This document shows positions 1 through 7,483 of a stretch of 64,000 nt of DNA, one piece after another. This stretch comes from Desulforapulum autotrophicum (lineage in GTDB: Bacteria > Desulfobacterota > Desulfobacteria > Desulfobacterales > Desulfolunaceae). A model generated the notes under the pieces. It worked only from the letters and a program-made list of their open reading frames with translations. It was not told where the DNA came from and ran no database searches. The stretch is taken from positions 209,924 through 273,923 of the forward strand of contig DYJE01000003.1 of NCBI GenBank assembly GCA_020723285.1, in the 5' to 3' direction. How positions within the stretch are numbered: position 1 is the stretch's first letter; the number at the start of each line of letters is the position of its first letter. The translations under genes were made by a program, and so were the position numbers.

Positions 1-237
1 AGGCTCTATGACCTACAAGACCGAATCGATGGGTTTCAATCGTTAACAGAGCAATGCATTCAATATTGTTTGGTCAATGACTGGTTATCAATAGACGAAC
101 ACAGTTTGACCATTCGCGCATGTAATGAATCTGAGCCAGGATTTACCAATCAAAAAAGTGCAGAGAAGTTAGGACGGTTATTTAGCGGTCACTCAGTGGT
201 CGAGATTTATGCGTTTTTAGGAGTGATTCCGCGATGA
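1..237 (+). CDS. ABC-3C system middle component (3' end only)
   Basis: An open frame runs from base 1 to a TGA at 235-237, giving the last 78 residues of a protein cut by the window edge. Its end (AEKLGRLFSGHSVVEIYAFL, then GVIPR) resembles the C-terminus of the 'middle component' of three-component ABC systems, a small helical protein encoded next to SMC/Rad50-like ATPases. The stop overlaps the start of the downstream DUF3732 ATPase (ATGA), so the two are translationally coupled, which supports the call. In ABC-3C loci the middle component is thought to link the ATPase to an effector; here the effector gene, if any, lies left of the window. Motif match is from memory, so family assignment is likely rather than proven. 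Confidence 0.7.
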   Translation, partial: RLYDLQDRIDGFQSLTEQCIQYCLVNDWLSIDEHSLTIRACNESEPGFTNQKSAEKLGRLFSGHSVVEIYAFLGVIPR

Positions 238-2255
238 AAACATTAATTCATGAAATTGGCGTTATTGATAAGCAGGGAACCAAGCACCCTGTTAATTTTA
301 AAAAGGGGCTAAATGTTGTCACTGGTAAGTCATCGACAGGCAAAAGCGCCTTAATTGAAATCTTTGATTATTGCTTTGGCAGTAGTGAGAACACTATTCC
401 AAAAGGGGTCATTACCAATAGGGCTACTATTTACTATGTCGCGCTTTCGGTGAATGAGCAACATATGGTGATTGCGCGTGATCCTGCTATAGCGAGTAAG
501 GCTTTTTTTCGTCGTGTTGAGTCATTCAATTCTGAAGATATTGATCGCGAATATTTTAACAGAAACTATTTTCGCCCGTTAGCTGATTTTAAAAAGCATC
601 TAAGAGACTTTTTCTTAGATATAGATGATGTGGATGAGTCATTGGCAGCTAAAGCCAATCGGCGCTTTAATGCCAAAGCGTCTACTCCTTCAATACGCAG
701 CTTTTCATCGTTTATTCTTCAACATCAAAACCTTGTTGCCAATAAACATGCGTTATTTTACCGTTTCGATGAAAAGAAAAAACGTGACCAAGCGATTGAT
801 CATACCAAAATATTTTTAGGGTTAGTTGATCAAAAATACTTTCATTTGTCACAAGAAAAAGAACGGTTAAGCGCCGATGTTAAACGCTTAGAGCGTCAGA
901 GAGAGACAAACAAGCGTACCTCTGAAAACTACAAGCAACGTGTTGGTCCTGTTTTAAGCCATCTTTATGCTTTGATGGGATTTAAAGACGAGCCACTGTC
1001 TTCGGAAATGGTGCTACGCCACCCACAGGACGCCAAAGACCAGCTCGACCTCATTATCGTACCTGAAAAAATTAATCATAACTCGGATGCTGTAACTCAA
1101 CGCTACAATCAACTTAAGCTGGAGCGCACTCAAAAGACTGCCGATCTTAGAAAGTTGCATCGACAAGCGGCATCAATTAACAAGCATATTCAAGAAGAAG
1201 AGCGTTTTGTAGCTAACGTAAGGCAATTTAGCTCTCCAAATTATGTTCAGATATCAGCTTTAGTCTGCCCTTTTTGCCATACTGAAAAAGACACATTGCG
1301 AGATAGTGCAGAAAAATTACAGCAAGCTATTGCGAAAGTATCGGGCAACCTCGCACAAGCGCGCCCAATGAAAGCAAAGTTTGAATCGTCCTTGGTTGAA
1401 GTTCAACGTAACATAGAAGTTTTTGATAAGGAGTTGACCGCGTTAAACCTGCAAATCATGGAAGTTGAGAAAGCAGAGAAACAGTTGGAAGAACAAAAGA
1501 GCCTATATGAGAGTATCTTGATGCAGAAGGCCAAGCTATTCGTACTTCTCGACACCCTTAACATGGCAGATGATGGCGAGCTTGAAAAGGAAATTAAAGC
1601 TATAGAGAAACAGCTTAGAGATATCAATAAAGGCCTTAAACAATACGACGTACAAAAAGGAATAGAAATCGCTTCTGCAAAAGTAAATGAATATATGGCT
1701 GAAATTGGCAGACATTTCGAATTTGAAGCCAGCTACAAACCTATCAACCTTCATTTTTCCTTTGAGACATTTGATCTCTATCACTTAACTCCCGAGAACG
1801 AAAAAATTTACTTAAGATCAATGGGTAGTGGTGCAAACTGGCTGTACAGTCACGCAACGCTTTTTTTGGCACTTCACAAATATTTTACTGAGTTGGGTGA
1901 TAGGTGCGCTATTCCTTCAATACTATTTTTTGATCAGCCAACCCAGGTGTATTTCCCTAGCTTCAATCGCGACAACTCTGAATCATTTGAAGAACAAAAA
2001 AAGCAAGAAGCGGAGCAGCGTAAGACACTATATGTTGCACAAGATATCGATGAAGACATTAAAGCTGTTGAAAACCTATTCAGCCAGCTCTCGATTTATT
2101 GCAATGAGCTTGAGTTGAACAACGGATTTAGCCCACAAATAATCGTAACTGACCATGCGGATAATTTGACTTTGTCGAATGGAGTATCGTTTGAATCTTT
2201 GGTGAACGGCAACAGGTGGCGAATGCGCGGTTTAATTCATCCTACAGATGAATAA
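234..2255 (+). CDS. DUF3732 Rad50/SMC-like ATPase of an ABC-3C conflict system
   Basis: A 673-residue SMC-like ATPase of the DUF3732 type. The N-terminus carries a Walker A loop (GKSSTGKSALIE, about residues 32-43). A long coiled coil (about 200-500) is interrupted by a zinc-hook-like CPFC at residues 345-348, as in Rad50. The C-terminal head has an ABC signature region (SMGSGANWLYSHATLFLALH) and a Walker B (LFFDQPTQVYFP) near residue 564. The start overlaps the preceding middle-component gene by 4 nt. Such ATPases are believed to act on DNA or nucleoprotein in anti-phage or anti-plasmid conflict. Base composition is AT-richer than the core genes at the right end of the window, which fits horizontal acquisition. 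Function beyond the family is inferred. Confidence 0.85.
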   Translation: MKTLIHEIGVIDKQGTKHPVNFKKGLNVVTGKSSTGKSALIEIFDYCFGSSENTIPKGVITNRATIYYVALSVNEQHMVIARDPAIASKAFFRRVESFNSEDIDREYFNRNYFRPLADFKKHLRDFFLDIDDVDESLAAKANRRFNAKASTPSIRSFSSFILQHQNLVANKHALFYRFDEKKKRDQAIDHTKIFLGLVDQKYFHLSQEKERLSADVKRLERQRETNKRTSENYKQRVGPVLSHLYALMGFKDEPLSSEMVLRHPQDAKDQLDLIIVPEKINHNSDAVTQRYNQLKLERTQKTADLRKLHRQAASINKHIQEEERFVANVRQFSSPNYVQISALVCPFCHTEKDTLRDSAEKLQQAIAKVSGNLAQARPMKAKFESSLVEVQRNIEVFDKELTALNLQIMEVEKAEKQLEEQKSLYESILMQKAKLFVLLDTLNMADDGELEKEIKAIEKQLRDINKGLKQYDVQKGIEIASAKVNEYMAEIGRHFEFEASYKPINLHFSFETFDLYHLTPENEKIYLRSMGSGANWLYSHATLFLALHKYFTELGDRCAIPSILFFDQPTQVYFPSFNRDNSESFEEQKKQEAEQRKTLYVAQDIDEDIKAVENLFSQLSIYCNELELNNGFSPQIIVTDHADNLTLSNGVSFESLVNGNRWRMRGLIHPTDE

Positions 2256-2547
2256 GTGCACGCTAACGAGAGTATGGGTTAATTCACAAGAGTGGAGTTA
2301 GATTAGAAAATGTCCGGCTTTGGCAGCATCCGAACTGTTAGAGGATACGAAGGCGGCGTGTAACGTTAATTATTTTAGTGAAAAAAGGGGGCGGCCAACT
2401 TTGATGGGCAAGGCAGTTTATCTCCTTTTAAATGTTATTTCAATGCCGTCACCTTTAAGGTGGAATGTTTATTAATATTTGATAACTAATATAGAAAATA
2501 TCATTCATAGTAATAGCAAATTATTTTATAAAGGATCTTTTATACCT

Positions 2548-3189
2548 ATGATAAAAAAATCTGTTGTTTTGCATAGCGGTGGCTTAGACTCAACTTTATG
2601 CATTCTTCTAGCAATGGAGGCAAAAAGGGAAGTAGTGAGCCTTGGAATAGACTATGGACAACGACATCGCATAGAGTTGGAATATGCACAGGCACAGTGT
2701 CGGATCTATGGGATTGAACGGCGTGTATTAAGGGTGGAATGGGATAAACCAATAAGGGAAATACCTACCGATAGATCACTTGAAACAATCAGATCAGGTA
2801 TTTCACCAGCCTTTCTTCCAGTTCGTAATGCCGTATTTCTTACCCTTGCATGTGCTGAAGCAACAGGTATTGATGCAAAGGAGGTCTGGATTGGTGTTAA
2901 TGCATTGGATTTCTCGGGTTATCCTGATTGCCGTCCTGAATTCATTAATGCATTCAATGCCATGATCAATGTAGGCGTTCCCGATGGACCGCAAGTTGTA
3001 TCTCCATTAATTGAAATGTCAAAACCAGCCATAGCTTCTGAAGCAAAACGCCTTGGTCTCTCCCAAGGTGATACATGGAGTTGCTATCAGCCACAATACA
3101 CAAATAAAGGAATCTTACCTTGTGGAAAATGTGATGCTTGTATTCTTCATCATCATGCCTGGCATCCTAAAGACCTTAAAAAGAGATAG
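2548..3189 (+). CDS. queC: QueC-like 7-cyano-7-deazaguanine synthase
   Basis: 213 residues, normal length for QueC (about 220-230). It has the PP-loop ATP pyrophosphatase motif SGGLDS at residues 10-15, DYGQRHRIELEYA shortly after, and a C-terminal four-cysteine zinc site (C179, C192, C195, C198 in PCGKCDAC). QueC converts 7-carboxy-7-deazaguanine to preQ0 with ATP and ammonia, for queuosine or 7-deazaguanine DNA modification. I chose ATG 2548, preceded by AAGGA; an upstream in-frame TTG at 2479 would add 23 AT-rich residues without homology. It is the first gene of a tight run with a DUF6884 protein, a SIR2-kinase fusion and a deoxyribosyltransferase, and no queD, queE, queF or tgt is nearby. 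QueC-like proteins recur in defence loci (QatC in Qat, Cap9 in type IV CBASS), so a defence role is more likely than housekeeping queuosine synthesis. Confidence 0.88.
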   Translation: MIKKSVVLHSGGLDSTLCILLAMEAKREVVSLGIDYGQRHRIELEYAQAQCRIYGIERRVLRVEWDKPIREIPTDRSLETIRSGISPAFLPVRNAVFLTLACAEATGIDAKEVWIGVNALDFSGYPDCRPEFINAFNAMINVGVPDGPQVVSPLIEMSKPAIASEAKRLGLSQGDTWSCYQPQYTNKGILPCGKCDACILHHHAWHPKDLKKR

Positions 3190-3199
3190 GGCAGAACAA

Positions 3200-4405
3200 A
3201 TGGCTAAAATAGGACTTATATCTTGTGTAAGCAAAAAATGTCATAGCGAAACCTTTGCCAAAGAATTATACACATCGGCACTATTTACCAAATCTCGACA
3301 GTATGTCGAGCGAAATTGTGACACTTGGTTTATTCTATCTGCAAAATATGGTTTGGTTGAACCAAATGAAATTATTGAACCCTATAATGAAACTCTAAAT
3401 TCGAAAACAAAATATGATAGAGAAGAATGGGCAAAAAAAGTATGGAAAACCCTATGCCTCAGACTTAAACCCAATGATCAAGTTACAATCTTAGCCGGTG
3501 ATAAATACCGTGAAAAATTAATTCCACTTTTGATAGAATATGGTTGCAAGATTCACATACCGATGAAAGGTCTTGGTATAGGCTCTCAACTTAAATGGCT
3601 TTCAAGGGAACTTTCACAACCCAACAGGCAGAATGATATCGAACGTCTTTATAGAATATTAAGAAGGTTGGAAATTGGATTGGGCGGGAAACGTTTAATG
3701 GCGGAATGCACAGGAAAACAAAAATGGCCAACCAGTGGTGTTTATTTTTTCTTTGAGCCTAATGAATTCAGATCTGGATCGAATGAACTACGAATAGTGA
3801 GGGTTGGTACTCATCGTGTAAGTAAGGGGTCCAAGTCGACTCTTTGGAATCGTCTCCGCACACATCGAGGTACAGATAATGGTGGTGGGAATCATCGAGG
3901 CTCAATCTTTCGACTTCATATTGGTGCCGCCTTATCCATTAAAGAACCTAAGATTGCAGTCGATTCATGGGGTAAAGGCCAGTCAGCTAATGCTGAAATA
4001 CGTAGATCAGAGATAAATTTAGAACGCAGAGTGTCTAATCACATTGGTAATATGAAGCTGCTTTGGTTATCTATCAATGACGAAGCAAGCCCAATCAGTG
4101 ATAGAGCCTATATTGAAAGAAATATAATTGGAATGCTTGTTGGCATGGGAGGGGCTGCAGAGCCAGCCTCATCTGAATGGCTTGGTTTATCAAGTCCTGA
4201 TGAACGAATTAGGCAAGCAGGACTTTGGAATCTTGAATTTCTTGATTATTCATATTCTCCAGATTATCTTGACGTGATAGAAGAATACGTCGAAATAACG
4301 TTAGGAAATAAAAAATCACCGGCATGTTCAATTGCTCCTCAAGGCTGGTATATCAAGAAAAGACAAGGGGTATCTCATAAACAATTATTACTTTTTGGTG
4401 ATTAA
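3200..4405 (+). CDS. DUF6884 protein with C-terminal GIY-YIG-like nuclease domain
   Basis: 401 residues. Residues 4-135 match the DUF6884 pattern: ISCVSKKC near the start, then ELYTSALFTKSRQYV, FILSAKYGLV (45-53) and PYNETL (61-66). This domain has a Rossmann-like look, distantly like YaaA, and no established activity. Residues 178-320 look like a divergent GIY-YIG nuclease: GVYFFFE (180-186), IVRVGTH (199-205), LWNRLRTHRG (215-224) with a candidate catalytic arginine, and a later glutamate in YIERNIIGML (304-313). The start at ATG 3200 lies 10 nt after queC; a longer frame back to 3053 would overlap queC and lacks homology. The next gene begins 4 nt after its stop, so this is one operon. The GIY-YIG call is from motif spacing and should be tested by structure prediction. 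Confidence 0.72.
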   Translation: MAKIGLISCVSKKCHSETFAKELYTSALFTKSRQYVERNCDTWFILSAKYGLVEPNEIIEPYNETLNSKTKYDREEWAKKVWKTLCLRLKPNDQVTILAGDKYREKLIPLLIEYGCKIHIPMKGLGIGSQLKWLSRELSQPNRQNDIERLYRILRRLEIGLGGKRLMAECTGKQKWPTSGVYFFFEPNEFRSGSNELRIVRVGTHRVSKGSKSTLWNRLRTHRGTDNGGGNHRGSIFRLHIGAALSIKEPKIAVDSWGKGQSANAEIRRSEINLERRVSNHIGNMKLLWLSINDEASPISDRAYIERNIIGMLVGMGGAAEPASSEWLGLSSPDERIRQAGLWNLEFLDYSYSPDYLDVIEEYVEITLGNKKSPACSIAPQGWYIKKRQGVSHKQLLLFGD

Positions 4406-4409
4406 TTTT

Positions 4410-6068
4410 ATGATTAAATTGAACTGTGATCACAAATCGGTTTTAGAATGCTACAATAGGCCAGTTGTACATATGAGAAAGCAGATAGATACTCGACGAT
4501 TTGGACTCATTTTTGGTGCAGGTTTGAGCAAAGGCTTTAATCTGCCCACTTGGAGTAAGCTTGTTGATGATTTAGCTTCTGACCCTGAAGTTGATGGAAA
4601 AGTGGTTTTAGATGTAGTCCCTCCGCGGGCTGGGCTTCCCTATCAAACTGAAATGCTATTTGAACATTACAGGCAGAAGCGCTATGTTGCTACTATACCT
4701 GAACAACATAATACCCGCGAAGTTGATTTTAAAATTGGTGCTGATTGGCGTGAATTAATTAGAAAGCATCTGTATTCAGAGCTCAAAGATGATATAGGTG
4801 ATGCACTTGACAAACACCCGTATTTGAAGCAATACATTCCATTAATCAAACGAACAAGTATGACTGTTACATACAACTTTGATGACTTTCTTGAACAAGC
4901 GCTTTTAAGAGAACGAAAAGGTTCTGAAGATCAATCTCTTGGATTTGAATCGGTGACAAATCCATGGGTACAGTTTAGGAGAACAAACGCTGTAATATAC
5001 CATCCAAATGGAGTAATCCCACAAAATCCCTTAGAAACACCAAGTGACCGTTTCGTTTTTTCCGAACAATCCTATGTAAAGCAATTAATGGGAATATATT
5101 CAGGTGATCAAGCTGGATTAGTCAACCATTTATCGAAGAATACATGCTTATTGATCGGTTTGTCACTGGAAGATGATACATTGCGTAATGTACTTACGCA
5201 GGCGGCTCATTCTTGTCCGGGGAGCTTTCACTATTATATACACTACCTTCCACCAGGTGGAGTTATTGATGATGCTACACGAAAAGCCATCACAAAAACT
5301 AATTTCAAGGTATACAATCTGATCACGCTTTTTCTGGATGATAGCGGAATCAAGGCAATTGGCGAACTTATAAATACATCCAGTTGTGAAAAAAATAAAT
5401 TCTGTGATTTCGCCGCAGAACACAATATCAAGGTAAGGTTTCGGTTTTATATCACAGGTGCATTAGGTGTCGGGAAGAGTACTTTAATTAATCATTTTAG
5501 AAATTTAGATGTTTTAGATGAGTGGATCGATCATAAACCAGCAATCTTAGCGAAAAGATGGGATTTGTTGACGCCTGAGGAGAAAATTCAAGCTGATGAC
5601 TGGATTATTAATCAATTCAAGAAAAAAAATGACAAGTTGCGAAATGAACGCGAAGGTATATTCATTTTGGACCGAGGTCCACTTGATCCAATGACCTTCA
5701 CACATATTAAAGAATGGAAAGAAAAGGCAAATAATATTCTTAAGGCTTTATGTCCAGGTAATGCCCAGTGGCATGTAGAGGGAGGCCGTGTTATTCTGCT
5801 TCAAGGTGACAGTAACGAATTATCCCTTCGCATGCTTATGACCAAAAGGGAAGATTATACAGCTGAACGACTTGCAAATATGGATGAAAGACTCAAGCAA
5901 GCATATGGCACAAAAAACGTCATGTTGTTTGATACTCGTGGTCTTACACCTTCTGATGTAGCTAATCGATTAGGTGATATTATTCATTTAGAAGACTATT
6001 CCCCAGTTTGCAACTTACACGAAAGATTGGAGACGCTTAAAAAAGAGGGATTTGATGTCGATAAATAA
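4410..6068 (+). CDS. SIR2-like NADase fused to a P-loop nucleoside-kinase-like domain
   Basis: 552 residues with two recognisable parts. Residues 30-330 form a SIR2_2-type domain: GAGLSKGFNLPTW (36-48), the VTYNFDDFLE segment (152-161), YHPNG with the likely catalytic histidine (H198), and LLIGLSLEDDTLRNVL (247-262). In prokaryotic immunity SIR2 domains act as NAD+-degrading effectors. Residues 343-530 form a P-loop domain: Walker A GALGVGKST (350-358), then FILDRGPLDP (418-427), like deoxynucleoside or thymidylate-type kinases, and a DTRG near 508. ATG 4410 is 4 nt after the DUF6884 stop; a TTG at 4332 would overlap that gene. The C-terminal domain could phosphorylate a nucleoside or act as a sensor switch. 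Substrate is unknown. Confidence 0.8.
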   Translation: MIKLNCDHKSVLECYNRPVVHMRKQIDTRRFGLIFGAGLSKGFNLPTWSKLVDDLASDPEVDGKVVLDVVPPRAGLPYQTEMLFEHYRQKRYVATIPEQHNTREVDFKIGADWRELIRKHLYSELKDDIGDALDKHPYLKQYIPLIKRTSMTVTYNFDDFLEQALLRERKGSEDQSLGFESVTNPWVQFRRTNAVIYHPNGVIPQNPLETPSDRFVFSEQSYVKQLMGIYSGDQAGLVNHLSKNTCLLIGLSLEDDTLRNVLTQAAHSCPGSFHYYIHYLPPGGVIDDATRKAITKTNFKVYNLITLFLDDSGIKAIGELINTSSCEKNKFCDFAAEHNIKVRFRFYITGALGVGKSTLINHFRNLDVLDEWIDHKPAILAKRWDLLTPEEKIQADDWIINQFKKKNDKLRNEREGIFILDRGPLDPMTFTHIKEWKEKANNILKALCPGNAQWHVEGGRVILLQGDSNELSLRMLMTKREDYTAERLANMDERLKQAYGTKNVMLFDTRGLTPSDVANRLGDIIHLEDYSPVCNLHERLETLKKEGFDVDK

Positions 6069-6537
6069 TAATCAAATGCAATACAGACCAATGGTATACC
6101 TTGCAGCGCCACTATTCAGCGATGCAGAGAGAACCTTTAATATTTTTGTGACTGAGTTAATTGAAAAGTACATTAAAGTATACCTTCCGCAAAGGGATGG
6201 TGGCCTTATGAGTGAAATGGTATCCAATGGAATGCCATATCATATTGCTAAGAGTATAATTTTTAAGCAGGATATGAAAGCAATTCACCAGTCTGAATGC
6301 TTGATCGCTATATTGGATGGCAGATCAATAGACGAAGGAGTTGCCTTTGAATTGGGTGTAGCGTTCTCTCAGTGCAAACTATGTGTTGGGCTTCAGACGG
6401 ATAGCCGCAGGCTGTCTGTGTGGGGTAACAATCCAATGATAGCTGGTGCCTTGGAAACAGTATTTGATTCGATTGATCCACTTCTGAATTGGGTTAGATA
6501 TACGTTAACAAAAAATTATTTTTGTTTACAAGATTAA
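6055..6537 (+). CDS. nucleoside 2-deoxyribosyltransferase family protein
   Basis: 160 residues, the usual size for the family. Key features are VYLAAPLFSDAER (14-26), a KQDMKAIHQSECLIAILDG segment (71-89) and SIDEGVAFELGVAF (91-104) with the probable catalytic nucleophile Glu99. These enzymes cleave or exchange the base of 2'-deoxynucleosides through a covalent deoxyribosyl-enzyme; related domains in conflict systems are proposed to process NAD- or nucleotide-derived signals. ATG 6055 overlaps the SIR2-kinase stop by 14 nt, so the genes are coupled. It is the last gene of the cassette; a repeat-rich region follows. In this context it may attach a modified base made with QueC to deoxyribose, or destroy a nucleotide pool. 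Both are inference. Confidence 0.82.
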   Translation: MSINNNQMQYRPMVYLAAPLFSDAERTFNIFVTELIEKYIKVYLPQRDGGLMSEMVSNGMPYHIAKSIIFKQDMKAIHQSECLIAILDGRSIDEGVAFELGVAFSQCKLCVGLQTDSRRLSVWGNNPMIAGALETVFDSIDPLLNWVRYTLTKNYFCLQD

Positions 6538-6549
6538 GTGCTGCGGGGC

Positions 6550-6670
6550 GGGGTCGGGCCACGGTAACGCACTGTAATTAAACAGTATCATTCATATTTA
6601 AGCCTGTTTTTAGGGCTTAAACTGACATTTTCAAGTATGAAAATAGCATTTTAAGGAATCGAACAATAAA
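6550..6670 (+). repeat. diverged left-half copy of the GGGGTCGGGCCA element
   Basis: Starts with GGGGTCGGGCCACGGTAAC and keeps the internal GTATGAAAAT and CATTTTAAGG landmarks of the full element at 6945-7191, but is diverged and lacks the right terminal inverted repeat. It lies just after the deoxyribosyltransferase gene and before the transposase fragment. Confidence 0.6.
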
Positions 6671-6711
6671 ACGGTATCGTTAAAGTGAAAATGGGTTTAC
6701 CGGATGGCACG

Positions 6712-6741
6712 TGGAATTCCGGGGACACCATACTTAATTAT
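6712..6741. repeat. REP-like repeat CCGGGGACACCATACTTAAT
   Basis: The string AATTCCGGGGACACCATACT followed by TAATTA recurs in both orientations at 14291-14394. Such repeats commonly flank REP-associated tyrosine transposases (RAYT), and one RAYT fragment begins 38 nt downstream here. Confidence 0.65.
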
Positions 6742-6778
6742 TGATTTGACAAGCAACATATGTGAATAGTGATTCACT

Positions 6779-6944
6779 ATGGCACGACTATCATGATCAG
6801 TGGCTCCGGGATTGCCACACCACGTCACCCAGCGTGGAAACAGGCGTCAGCAGACATTTTTCAATGAAAATGATTATCAGGCATATCTTGAACTGATGTC
6901 GGAATCATGTTTGAGGTATGGTGTTGAGAGCTTGTTGAGAGCTG
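6779..6944 (+). pseudogene. REP-associated tyrosine transposase (RAYT) remnant
   Basis: Translation from ATG 6779 gives MARLS, a TGA stop, then SVAPGLPHHVTQRGNRRQQT and FFNENDYQAYLELM, the classic N-terminus of a Y1 (RAYT/TnpA_REP) transposase, including the metal-binding HHV region. The stop at codon 6 replaces an arginine usual in the family (one substitution, CGA to TGA). Homology ends near 6930, where a MITE-like element begins at 6945, so the catalytic tyrosine part is missing. The gene is dead by nonsense mutation and truncation. It may once have mobilised the REP-like repeat immediately upstream. Confidence 0.85.
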
Positions 6945-7191
6945 CAAATGGGGTCGGGCCACAGTAACTGGCTGAAACAAAAAGATATCACCTGAAAAAA
7001 TGGGCTTATTTTGCCCTTAAAAGCATGTTTTTGGGTATGAAATTGTTCATTTAAGGGAAATAAGAAACAGAAAAACAATTCATAGAGGGCCAATTTGGGG
7101 GGCGAAAATGCCGGTTTAAACATCATTTAAGGCAAAATGTTTAGCCCATTTGTTATTATTTCATTTTGTTGCCATGGCCCGACCCCATTTG
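6945..7191. mobile_element. MITE-like element, copy 1 (247 bp)
   Basis: Bounded by perfect 17-bp terminal inverted repeats CAAATGGGGTCGGGCCA and TGGCCCGACCCCATTTG. The interior is itself a foldback: an ATGGGCTTATTTTGCCC arm near the left is mirrored by GGCAAAATGTTTAGCCCAT near the right. It has no coding capacity. Two further near-identical copies lie at 9125-9366 and 9773-10018. It sits directly against the truncated RAYT gene. Confidence 0.85.
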
Positions 7192-7464
7192 AAAAACATT
7201 TTGCTTCACCGGAGCGCATAAAGCCGTGCCCGGTGAGCAATGCGTTGAAATTGTAGAAAAAGCCGGTTTTCAGGTATTTTTTTTATTATGACCTCCAAAA
7301 TGGAGAAAAATGAAAAAATCCATGGTTGGAGGTGGATAACCCGGAAATTGACGTCAACAAAGCATTTCCGAGGTTTATACTCATTAAATTTTAAAAGTTT
7401 GTGAAAAAGCTATTATTTAGAAAATGTGGCAAAAAACCTGAAAATGGACTTTTTCTACAGACTC
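7192..7464. other. gene-free stretch between MITE copy 1 and cassette-like genes
   Basis: AT-rich with no coding frame of note. It ends in ACTCGTTAGGC, where GTTAGGC (7465-7471) matches the core (R') sequence at which integron cassettes join. A complete attC or attI partner is not evident upstream. Confidence 0.4.
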
Positions 7465-7483
7465 GTTAGGCATTGGAAGAAAT

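Noticed and set aside
2256-2478. Possible attC site downstream of the DUF3732 gene
   Set aside because: CTAAC and GTTAG strings are present but the arms are not complementary.
2479-2547. N-terminal extension of queC from TTG 2479
   Set aside because: AT-rich, no homology and no ribosome site; ATG 2548 gives the standard QueC N-terminus.
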